Of a stretch of 20,807 bases of DNA, positions 1 to 5,915 are shown piece by piece. The notes beneath the pieces are model-generated. The model had not been told where the DNA came from. It searched no databases and saw nothing but the letters and a program-made list of their open reading frames with translations. Position 1 is the stretch's first letter; each line of letters opens with the position of its first letter. Source of the stretch: a virus; the IMG/VR virus record IMGVR_UViG_3300009071_000096, positions 1 through 20,807 of that record; one strand, 5' to 3'. Both the position numbers and the translations under genes were made by a program.

Positions 1-11
1 CGGCATAAACT

Positions 12-29
12 GGGGAGACGCATCTCCCC
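12..29 (+). terminator. Possible terminator hairpin of an upstream gene
   Basis: A 7-bp perfect stem, GGGGAGA at 12-18 pairing with TCTCCCC at 23-29, closes a 4-base CGCA loop. A stop codon (TAA, 6-8) just before it could end an upstream gene cut by the window. The T-run after the stem is poor (ACCCAATCTTTA), so an RNA-processing or mRNA-stabilising hairpin is equally possible. Confidence 0.4.
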
Positions 30-46
30 GACCCAATCTTTATATG

Positions 47-76
47 TTGACAAGGAGGCTTTATGCCAGGTATTAT
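47..76 (+). promoter_or_regulatory. Weak sigma70-like promoter candidate
   Basis: TTGACA at 47-52 is followed after 18 bases by TATTAT at 71-76; an alternative TATAAT at 74-79 has a 21-base spacer. If active it would start transcription near 83-86, inside the small ORF at 63, and would serve the sulfotransferase gene at 244. The overlap with a well-formed ribosome binding site and start codon makes it doubtful. It is listed because three better copies of the same promoter type follow within 3 kb. Confidence 0.25.
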
Positions 77-212
77 AATCGCAATGATCTTAGTAGGAAC
101 TGTACTTGTAAAAGACAGTAACCGAAAATTAGACGAAAGATGTGCACAAGAAGTTTTAGATGGGATCGCAGAATCCCACCAAGAATGTCGTAGGTACTAC
201 ACGTCTAAATAA
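63..212 (+). CDS. Small membrane-anchored protein, 49 aa
   Basis: The family is not recognised. The ORF starts at ATG 63, four bases after a strong ribosome binding site (AAGGAGG, 52-58), and ends at TAA 210-212. Residues 3-16 are uninterrupted hydrophobic (GIIIAMILVGTVLV), enough for one N-terminal membrane segment or an uncleaved signal anchor. The rest is charged and hydrophilic, with two cysteines (27 and 42). With no positive residue before the hydrophobic stretch and lysine/arginine after it, the C-terminal part probably stays in the cytoplasm, which is an inference. Such tiny membrane proteins are common among early phage genes acting on the host envelope. The clear ribosome binding site is the main support for it being real. 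Confidence 0.55.
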   Translation: MPGIIIAMILVGTVLVKDSNRKLDERCAQEVLDGIAESHQECRRYYTSK

Positions 213-243
213 ATTAAGGTTCATGTGAGATCAGGACTTTATT

Positions 244-978
244 ATGAGACGAAATAATATTTTTTATGTGTTTGGTTTGCAACGAACCGGCACTGTGTTT
301 GTGGAAGAGTCGTTCAAGGCAAACAATCAGCATTGGAATATGGGCAATAAAGAATTTGCAGATGTACAAAACTGGGGCAAACCTTGGAAACATTTGATAG
401 ATTTAGAAGTCCTTAAGCCAGAAGAATGGAAAACTGTTCCAACCCTTGTGGTAATTAAAAATCCGTATACATGGATCGAATCTATTGTATACAGAGAACC
501 TATAGATTTCTTTGATACTCAACCAAGATATGACGAATTAAAAACCGATGATGAATCTTGGCACGTTGAGGGTATCGACGTGGGAGCTTTAGCAACTATC
601 TGGAATGAGTTTTATAAGAAATGGGTCATCAAAGATATTCCATGGCTAGATTTCGAAAATGTATGGATATTTAAATATGAGGATTTGATTACCGAGGGCA
701 CCGGTGAAGTTATTTTCAAAATGATGTTGGACAAATTTGAAGTGCCGATGTCAGCACCAATGTGGAGAAAAAGCTTGGCAGCCATTCGTCCTATGGACCA
801 AGTGTTGTTAATCCCACCTGGCTTTTTGGCTCACCAATTTGCAGCTGATTTCACATGGGAGAGAGCACAATACTACAGGAATCAATTCCCAATGCAATTA
901 CCCCAAGAAATAGTTAAAATGATTTCAACAAAATTAGATACCGAATTAATGATCAAGTCAGGATATCATATAATATAA
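244..978 (+). CDS. Sulfotransferase-like protein
   Basis: The 244-aa product looks like a P-loop-like sulfotransferase, which moves the sulfuryl group of PAPS onto a hydroxyl or amine of a glycan or small molecule. Visible marks are the 5'-phosphosulfate loop analogue GLQRTGT at residues 11-17 directly after a hydrophobic beta strand, the 3'-phosphate-binding region around VIKNPYTWIESIVYR (70-84), and the late strand-helix VWIFKYEDLI (140-149) typical of the family. The start ATG 244 has AGGA seven bases upstream (233-236). The gene lies before the gp33 promoter and is separate from the replication operon. A second, distinct sulfotransferase-like gene lies at 11631. The acceptor cannot be told; the family assignment is fairly sure, the activity is inferred. 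Confidence 0.65.
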   Translation: MRRNNIFYVFGLQRTGTVFVEESFKANNQHWNMGNKEFADVQNWGKPWKHLIDLEVLKPEEWKTVPTLVVIKNPYTWIESIVYREPIDFFDTQPRYDELKTDDESWHVEGIDVGALATIWNEFYKKWVIKDIPWLDFENVWIFKYEDLITEGTGEVIFKMMLDKFEVPMSAPMWRKSLAAIRPMDQVLLIPPGFLAHQFAADFTWERAQYYRNQFPMQLPQEIVKMISTKLDTELMIKSGYHII

Positions 979-986
979 TAAATGTC

Positions 987-1015
987 TTGACATTCAGGTC
1001 GCCACCTGATATAAT
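987..1015 (+). promoter_or_regulatory. Consensus sigma70-type early promoter (gp33-gp59)
   Basis: An exact TTGACA (987-992) and exact TATAAT (1010-1015) are separated by the ideal 17 bases. The expected start of transcription is near 1022, only about nine bases before the ATG at 1031. The ribosome binding site AGGAA (1019-1023) would therefore lie at the very 5' end of the message. The spacer holds an inverted repeat, TCAGGT (994-999) and ACCTGA (1004-1009), which could be an operator or part of a hairpin for transcripts arriving from upstream. Confidence 0.85.
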
Positions 1016-1030
1016 AACAGGAATAACCAA

Positions 1031-1288
1031 ATGACCGACGAGGATCCCTATAATATGGTAGTAGCAATGACGCCCGAAAAAATACATCACGCGATATCTA
1101 ATATGATATCAAATGGTGTTCCTTATATTGATGCTCTGTGCGAGTATGCAGAAAGAAATAACTTGGAGATCGAATCAGTAGCCGACGTGGTAAAAAAATC
1201 TTCTATTCTAAAAGAAAAGCTTAGAACAGAGGCGGTTAAATTACGTATGGTACAAAAAGATGAAGCCGATATCACCGACATATGCTAA
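1031..1288 (+). CDS. 33: Late-transcription co-activator gp33-like
   Basis: This 85-aa protein resembles T4 gp33, the RNA-polymerase-binding co-activator that links host polymerase and the sliding clamp to gp55 at late promoters. The resemblance is in the central part: an NMISNGVPYIDALCEYAERN helix-turn pattern (about 24-43), then LEIESVADVV and an ILKEKLRTEAVKL helix (about 59-71), which follow the gp33 layout of a fixed-spacing helical bundle. Gene neighbourhood supports it, since genes 33, 59 and 32 are adjacent in T4 too. The start ATG 1031 has AGGAA seven bases upstream. The C-terminus ends EADITDIC and has no obvious hydrophobic clamp-binding tail of the T4 kind. It overlaps gp59 by 29 bases. 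The call rests on recalled similarity and context. Confidence 0.7.
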   Translation: MTDEDPYNMVVAMTPEKIHHAISNMISNGVPYIDALCEYAERNNLEIESVADVVKKSSILKEKLRTEAVKLRMVQKDEADITDIC

Positions 1289-1865
1289 TGAAGAAGCGTA
1301 TTCTGCGTATATCAGATATCTCGCTCTTAAAAAACATTTTACGACAGATCAATACGATTTTCATAAATATAATGGCAAAGTCAAGGCGTCTTACGAGACG
1401 TTTCGAACGCGCAATGATACATTCTACTTTCGGAAGTTGACAAAACATCCCGACTGGCAGAACGTTTTACTGGCAAACCTTTTGGTGAAACCAGACACTT
1501 GGATTAGAGATATAGTAGAGCCTGAAGGGGCTCGTATCTATACCGAATGGCTCAAGAGAATTGAATCACTCGGGTATCTATTCCAATCCGACCTGAAGTC
1601 GCTCAATGAGGACTACAGGGAGAACTTTATATCACATGAAGGACAACACCCCTACATTATGACACTATTCTTACAGAAGAAGATATCGTTAGAGACATTT
1701 ACGATATTAGCTCATCTGGCGAAAATATTTACGTATTGGGACGAGAAAGTGGTTGACAAGTTCGTAGCTTCTGATATAATAAGAAAATCAAGAAAGTATA
1801 AACCCTTCCTTGATTTTGAACCAAAGCGATTCTCTGACTATGTCAAGAATCACTTTTTATTATGA
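1260..1865 (+). CDS. 59: Helicase loader gp59-like
   Basis: At 201 aa the product is close to T4 gp59 (217 aa), the all-helical protein that binds fork DNA and gp32 and loads the gp41 helicase. It shares the family's pattern: an N-terminal helix with YLALKKHF (20-27), the KYNGKV segment (36-41), RNDTFYFRKLTKHPDW (51-66), and the LLVKPDTWIRDI motif (74-85) corresponding to the conserved 'NLV...WI.DI' of gp59. It has a basic, aromatic-rich C-terminal half. The start at ATG 1260 overlaps gp33 by 29 bases and has no strong ribosome binding site, suggesting translational coupling. The promoter for gp32 lies inside its 3' end. Confidence is high because of both sequence pattern and gene order. Confidence 0.85.
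   Translation: MKPISPTYANEEAYSAYIRYLALKKHFTTDQYDFHKYNGKVKASYETFRTRNDTFYFRKLTKHPDWQNVLLANLLVKPDTWIRDIVEPEGARIYTEWLKRIESLGYLFQSDLKSLNEDYRENFISHEGQHPYIMTLFLQKKISLETFTILAHLAKIFTYWDEKVVDKFVASDIIRKSRKYKPFLDFEPKRFSDYVKNHFLL
1753..1780 (+). promoter_or_regulatory. Consensus sigma70-type promoter for gp32
   Basis: Exact TTGACA (1753-1758) and exact TATAAT (1775-1780) are spaced by 16 bases. The promoter is inside the gp59 coding sequence. Transcription would start near 1787, giving gp32 a leader of about 128 bases. Together with the terminator at 2842-2866 it defines a one-gene unit for the ssDNA-binding protein. Confidence 0.8.
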
Positions 1866-1914
1866 AATAAAACGCAATACTAAAAATACATCGCTATACG
1901 AAGGAGAACAACCT

Positions 1915-2835
1915 ATGGCACTTAACGACTTTTCAGCACTGAAAAAGAATCGTACAAAATCACTTGATAAGCTCAATGCCGAGCTAGACAAGTTATCCTC
2001 AAAGACCTATTCAGATCCAAATGAAGGTAAATTCTGGAAACCCCAACGAGACAAGGCTGGTAATGGATTTGCAATCCTGCGCTTCTTGCCTGCTCCTAAG
2101 GGTGAAGAAATGCCATTCGTACGTATCTGGGACCACGGCTTTCAAGGCCCTACTGGTTTATGGTATATTGAGAACTCCCTAACCACTCTGAATCAAGATG
2201 ATCCGGTATCAGAATACAACTCTAAGTTGTGGAACACTGGACTGGAATCAGACAAAGAAGTGGCTCGTAAACAAAAGCGTCGTCTCAAGTACATCGCCAA
2301 TGTTTATGTGGTAAAAGATTCTGCAAACCCGCAGAATGAAGGACAGGTATTCTTGTATCAATTTGGCAAGAAGATCTTCGATAAGTTGAATGATTTGATG
2401 AACCCATCTTTTGAAGATGAGGCTCCAGTGAATCCTTTTGATTTTTGGGAAGGTGCAAACTTCCGATTGAAGATTCGTCAATTTGAAGGATACCCCAATT
2501 ATGACAAGTCAGAGTTTGATGCTCCTGAAGCCTTGTCTGATGATGATGATGTCTTAGAAGATATCTGGTCAAAGCAACATTCTCTCCAAGAATTGCTTGA
2601 CGAGAAAAACTTCAAGAGATATGATGAATTGAAGCAGAAATTATATCGTGTACTCGATCTTGGTAATGCTCCATCTGCCGATCCTTTCAATGAAGAGCAA
2701 GATGATGTGCTTGATCTGTCTTCGTCTATGAAATCAGAACCAGCTCCGGTGATGGTCGAAAGTGTAGCCACATCTGTCGTCGATGATGACGATGATGACG
2801 ATCTTTCTATCTTCAAGGAATTGGCCAAAGGCTAA
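1915..2835 (+). CDS. 32: Single-stranded DNA-binding protein gp32
   Basis: The 306-aa product is the T4-type ssDNA-binding protein that coats replication and recombination intermediates and binds gp59, UvsX and polymerase. Recognisable parts are a basic N-terminal arm with KKNRTKSLDKL (10-20, the cooperativity region), an OB-fold core with WYIEN and SKLWNTG, the conserved NEGQVFLYQFGKKIFDKLN and PFDFWEGANFRLKI stretches, and an acidic tail ending in a run of seven Asp before LSIFKELAKG. ATG 1915 is chosen because AAGGAG (1901-1906) precedes it by eight bases and the protein then starts MALNDFSALKK; a longer reading from 1810 has no such support. T4 gp32 binds zinc through His and three Cys; this protein has no cysteine at all, so the zinc site is lost. 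It is flanked by its own promoter and terminator. Confidence 0.95.
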   Translation: MALNDFSALKKNRTKSLDKLNAELDKLSSKTYSDPNEGKFWKPQRDKAGNGFAILRFLPAPKGEEMPFVRIWDHGFQGPTGLWYIENSLTTLNQDDPVSEYNSKLWNTGLESDKEVARKQKRRLKYIANVYVVKDSANPQNEGQVFLYQFGKKIFDKLNDLMNPSFEDEAPVNPFDFWEGANFRLKIRQFEGYPNYDKSEFDAPEALSDDDDVLEDIWSKQHSLQELLDEKNFKRYDELKQKLYRVLDLGNAPSADPFNEEQDDVLDLSSSMKSEPAPVMVESVATSVVDDDDDDDLSIFKELAKG

Positions 2836-2841
2836 CCTGAT

Positions 2842-2866
2842 GGGGGCAGCAATGCCCCCCTTTTTT
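2842..2866 (+). terminator. Intrinsic terminator after gp32
   Basis: A perfect 7-bp GC-rich stem, GGGGGCA (2842-2848) and TGCCCCC (2853-2859), encloses a GCAA loop (GNRA type) and is followed by CTTTTTT (2860-2866). It begins seven bases after the gp32 stop codon and ends one base before the next gene's ribosome binding site region, so it can separate gp32 from the uvsX unit. Confidence 0.92.
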
Positions 2867-2880
2867 AAAGGAGAATCACT

Positions 2881-3165
2881 ATGGCTATTGTCAACGATCC
2901 CTTGACGTTTGATTTTGGCTTCACTGCTGTTGATGAAAATGAACTGGAGGCAGTTCGTGTTGCACAACAATCTGCAGAAAGTTTGTCATCACAGCTGGAA
3001 ACGGTTGACAACCGCGCGAAAATGTTATATGATAGTATCATACCTTTAATCAATAATTTGAAGAACAATCCTGAAAAGGACTACATTTATTGGCCAAATC
3101 GGTATGAGAAGTTGGATGCTTTCGCCGACCGACTATATGAAATCATGAACGGAGAGAATACATGA
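2881..3165 (+). CDS. Conserved T4-like phage protein between gp32 and UvsX, 94 aa
   Basis: Function is unknown. The protein has an acidic N-terminal third, a helical middle (about 20-62, likely coiled coil) and a conserved-looking C-terminal core, NPEKDYIYWPNRYEKLDAFA (63-82), a pattern I recall from small proteins found at this spot in marine T4-like phages. AAAGGAGA (2867-2874) gives a strong ribosome binding site and supports ATG 2881. Its stop overlaps the uvsX start by four bases (ATGA), so the two are translationally coupled, which suggests a role with the recombinase or with ssDNA. A strong internal promoter candidate (3005-3033) lies within it. Confidence 0.8.
   Translation: MAIVNDPLTFDFGFTAVDENELEAVRVAQQSAESLSSQLETVDNRAKMLYDSIIPLINNLKNNPEKDYIYWPNRYEKLDAFADRLYEIMNGENT
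3005..3033 (+). promoter_or_regulatory. Sigma70-type promoter for uvsX with palindromic -35
   Basis: TTGACA (3005-3010) and TATGAT (3028-3033, one mismatch) are spaced by the ideal 17 bases inside the 94-aa gene, about 129 bases before the uvsX ATG. The -35 is embedded in a perfect palindrome, CGGTTG-A-CAACCG (3002-3014), which may be a repressor or activator site. Because the gp32 terminator lies upstream, this promoter could be what feeds uvsX and gp41. Confidence 0.6.
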
Positions 3166-4220
3166 GTCTAATGGACAAAATGCTCAAAGCAGGAACTGTC
3201 AAACACTCAGCTGTATTATCTAAATCAAGTTTCTTTAATGAAAAACAACCAATCAAGACTGATCTGCCTATTCTGAACCTCGCGTTCAGTGGATCACTTG
3301 ATGGTGGCTTGATTCCAGGTCTTACAGTGTTTGCTGGTGCCTCTAAGAGTTTCAAGACCCTTTTGGGTCTATATTGCATGAAGGCATATCTGGACAAATA
3401 CAAAGATGGTATTGCATTATTGTATGATTCAGAATATGGCATCACGCCTGACTACCTAGAAAGTTATAATATCGATACTGATCGTGTTTTGCACGTACCC
3501 ATCGAAGATGTCGAACAGTTAAAATTCGACATCACTCAGCGTATGGAAGACATTGGCAAAGGTGATCGTATCTTCATTATGATTGATTCGATTGGCAACC
3601 TTGCTTCTAAGAAAGAGGTCGAAGATGCTTTGAATGAGAAGTCTGTTGCAGACATGACTCGTGCAAAACAATTGAAATCACTCTTTCGAATCATTACACC
3701 TAAACTAACCACACGAGATATTCCGTGTATTGCTATCAACCACGTTTACCAAGAGATAGGTCTATTTCCGAAAGCAATCGTGTCTGGTGGTACCGGAATC
3801 ATGTACTCTGCCAATCAAGTGTTCATCATTGGTAAATCACAAGAAAAGGATGGCAAAGATCTCGAAGGGTTTAAATTTACTATTAATATTGAAAAATCTC
3901 GATATGTCAAAGAGAAGGCTAAACTACCATTTAGAGTCTTATTTGAGACCGGCATCCAGAAATGGTCTGCGCTGTTCGATCTTGCACTTGAATCAGGTCA
4001 TCTGGCCAAAGGTTCGACACAAGGTTGGTACAACGTAGTCGATATGGCTACCGGTGAGATGGTCGAACCCAAGCGTCGACTTAAAGACATCGAGAATGAT
4101 GATGAATTTTTTGAAAAATTGTGTGAAGATGCAAAATTCAAGACCTTTGTCGAAAATAAATTTAAATTAGGAACGGGTGATGCTAGAGAAGACGATACTG
4201 TCGAATCTGATACTGAATGA
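3162..4220 (+). CDS. uvsX: UvsX-type RecA-like recombinase
   Basis: The 352-aa product is the phage strand-exchange recombinase, which forms ATP-dependent filaments on ssDNA for recombination-dependent replication. The Walker A motif is GASKSFKT (59-66), matching the distinctive S-K-S-F-K form of T4 UvsX. Walker B is IFIMIDSIG (137-145). The DSEYGITPDYLE segment (89-100) and the DNA-binding loop region near FPKAIVSGGTG (202-212) follow the family. It is somewhat shorter than T4 UvsX (about 390 aa), mainly at the C-terminus, which here ends in an acidic tail. Its ATG overlaps the preceding stop by four bases, and its 3' end overlaps gp41 by about 41 bases. Confidence 0.95.
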   Translation: MSLMDKMLKAGTVKHSAVLSKSSFFNEKQPIKTDLPILNLAFSGSLDGGLIPGLTVFAGASKSFKTLLGLYCMKAYLDKYKDGIALLYDSEYGITPDYLESYNIDTDRVLHVPIEDVEQLKFDITQRMEDIGKGDRIFIMIDSIGNLASKKEVEDALNEKSVADMTRAKQLKSLFRIITPKLTTRDIPCIAINHVYQEIGLFPKAIVSGGTGIMYSANQVFIIGKSQEKDGKDLEGFKFTINIEKSRYVKEKAKLPFRVLFETGIQKWSALFDLALESGHLAKGSTQGWYNVVDMATGEMVEPKRRLKDIENDDEFFEKLCEDAKFKTFVENKFKLGTGDAREDDTVESDTE

Positions 4221-5598
4221 GAATTATTACCGCAAGGTTTATCCTTATTTAAAACAAGAATACTTTGAAGATAATTATCACCAAAAGGTATATTCGACTA
4301 TCTGTGAGTACGTCGAGAAATATCAGGAGCCTCCGTCTAAGGAGGCTTTATCTCTTTCTTTAGATAAGAGAAAAGACCTTAATGAGGATGCTTATCAAGG
4401 TGTACAAGATCTAGTAAAGGAACTTGCACTTGACGTAGATACGAACACAGACTTTCTTATCGATGAGACAGAGAAATTCTGCCAAGATAGAGATCTGTTT
4501 AATTCGGTTCGTAAATCGATTATGATTCTAGAAGGCGAGGGTGGTGACCTAGATAAAGGTGAGATACCGAAGCTTCTATCTGATTCTTTGGGCGTGTCTT
4601 TTGATTCAAGTGTCGGCCATGATTTCCTTGAGCAGAACGATGATCGATACGATTACTATCATAGAAAAGAAGAAAGAATTCCTTTTGATATTGAATTATT
4701 GAATCGAATCACCAAGGGTGGATTACCTCGTAAATCGATGACTGTTTTATTGGCTACGACCGGTGGTGGTAAATCACTGGTTAAGTGTCATATGGCATCA
4801 TCGATGTTGATGCATGGTAAGAATGTTCTATTCATTACTATGGAATTGGCTGAGGAAGAAGTTGCTCGAAGGATTGATGCTAATATTATGGATATCACTC
4901 TTGATGAAGTTGGTGAGATACCTCGTGATGTTTTTGAAAAGAGAATGGCTCGATACAAATCAAAAACCCCTGGCAAGATGATCATTAAAGAATATCCTAC
5001 GGGAAGTGCTCACGTGGGCCACTTCCGACATCTATTGAATGAACTCAAAATGAAGAAGAACTTTGTACCAGATGTCGTGTTTGTGGATTATCTGAATATC
5101 TGTGCTTCTTCTCGGGTGAAAGGTGCTGCAGCTGCCAATTCATACACGTTGGTGAAATCAATCGCAGAAGAAGTTCGTGGTTTGGCCATGGAATTCAATT
5201 GTTCTGTGGTGACATCATCTCAGTTCAATCGTGACGGATATGGTAACTCCGATGTCGATCTAACCAATACATCTGAATCAATGGGTATCACCCATACAGC
5301 AGATTGTATTCTTGGTTTGATTACATCTGAACAGCTAGACTCTATGAATCAATTGATGATCAAACAGCTAAAGAATCGATGGGGTGATCTCAGTTATTAT
5401 CGACGGTTCCTTGTTGGAATTGAACGGGCCAAGATGAAGATCTACGACCTAGAAGAAAGTGTACAACAAACTATTCACCAAGATTCCGGTGATATCAAGA
5501 AACAAGAAGATGACCGCCCAGTGTTCGATAAATCCCAGTTTGGCCAACGGCAGACTGGAGAGAAAGTTTCGAAATTCTCAATAGGAGGCTTGATATGA
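4180..5598 (+). CDS. 41: Replicative DnaB-like helicase gp41
   Basis: The product (472 aa) is the T4-type hexameric 5'-3' replicative helicase, loaded by gp59 and working with the primase. An N-terminal helical domain (1-150) starts MLEKTILSNLI, as in gp41. The RecA-like motor has Walker A ATTGGGKS (192-199), the TMELAEEEVARR helix region (220-231), Walker B VVFVDYLN (299-306), the sensor segment SSQFNRDGYGN (346-356) and a KNRWGDLSYYRR motif (398-409). ATG 4180 is preferred to GTG 4177 because AGGA (4169-4172) is then seven bases away; it overlaps uvsX by 41 bases. The last 40 residues are polar and probably disordered. The stop overlaps the next gene by four bases. Confidence 0.95.
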   Translation: MLEKTILSNLILNENYYRKVYPYLKQEYFEDNYHQKVYSTICEYVEKYQEPPSKEALSLSLDKRKDLNEDAYQGVQDLVKELALDVDTNTDFLIDETEKFCQDRDLFNSVRKSIMILEGEGGDLDKGEIPKLLSDSLGVSFDSSVGHDFLEQNDDRYDYYHRKEERIPFDIELLNRITKGGLPRKSMTVLLATTGGGKSLVKCHMASSMLMHGKNVLFITMELAEEEVARRIDANIMDITLDEVGEIPRDVFEKRMARYKSKTPGKMIIKEYPTGSAHVGHFRHLLNELKMKKNFVPDVVFVDYLNICASSRVKGAAAANSYTLVKSIAEEVRGLAMEFNCSVVTSSQFNRDGYGNSDVDLTNTSESMGITHTADCILGLITSEQLDSMNQLMIKQLKNRWGDLSYYRRFLVGIERAKMKIYDLEESVQQTIHQDSGDIKKQEDDRPVFDKSQFGQRQTGEKVSKFSIGGLI

Positions 5599-5870
5599 TA
5601 AGCGAAACAGATTTTGACTCTTTGATAGACAGCGTAGAGGAAATGGACCAGATCATTCGTGGGGAGAAATCCCCCGGCCGTGTGACAGAGTTCGAAGATG
5701 AGATAGAAGAAGAAGTCATTGTACTTGGATCTGCAAAAGCAACAAGAGCTGAGAAGTCTGCTCGCGCTAGGGCTAGGAGACACCAACGTAAATTAATTGT
5801 GGCAAAAAGGTGGTCCAATATCTTTGCAAAGTTGCACCGCATGAAAAAGAGTCTCAAGAAGCATAGGTAG
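5595..5870 (+). CDS. Small charge-segregated protein, 91 aa, unknown
   Basis: The family is not recognised. The start ATG 5595 overlaps the gp41 stop by four bases and has a strong AGGAGG (5583-5588), so it is surely translated with the helicase. Residues 1-45 are acidic (FEDEIEEEVIVLG near 33-45) and residues 46-91 are strongly basic (ATRAEKSARARARRHQRK, then RMKKSLKKHR at the end), a bipolar layout expected of a nucleic-acid-binding adaptor whose acidic half mimics DNA or binds a protein. It could be an accessory factor of the helicase/primase complex; that is inference from position. It is the last gene before the late promoter. Confidence 0.7.
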   Translation: MISETDFDSLIDSVEEMDQIIRGEKSPGRVTEFEDEIEEEVIVLGSAKATRAEKSARARARRHQRKLIVAKRWSNIFAKLHRMKKSLKKHR

Positions 5871-5884
5871 ATCTGCTGGGATAT

Positions 5885-5892
5885 TATAAATA
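5885..5892 (+). promoter_or_regulatory. T4-type late promoter (TATAAATA)
   Basis: An exact match to the T4 late promoter -10 octamer TATAAATA, recognised by gp55-type late sigma, lies in the 45-base gap after the last replication gene. Transcription would start around 5898, with GGAG (5907-5910) and ATG 5916 just downstream. No sigma70 -35 accompanies it. It marks the start of the late block. Confidence 0.8.
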
Positions 5893-5915
5893 ACTTTATC
5901 GCATACGGAGTTATC

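Noticed and set aside
224-243. CRISPR, tRNA or other RNA genes in the window
   Set aside because: No spaced direct-repeat array and no cloverleaf-like sequence was seen; gaps between genes are all under 60 bases, except for the first 62 bases, and leave no room for a tRNA.
1810-1914. A longer gp32 beginning at ATG 1810
   Set aside because: The extra 35 residues overlap gp59, do not fit the gp32 N-terminus, and the strong ribosome site is at 1901-1906, serving ATG 1915.
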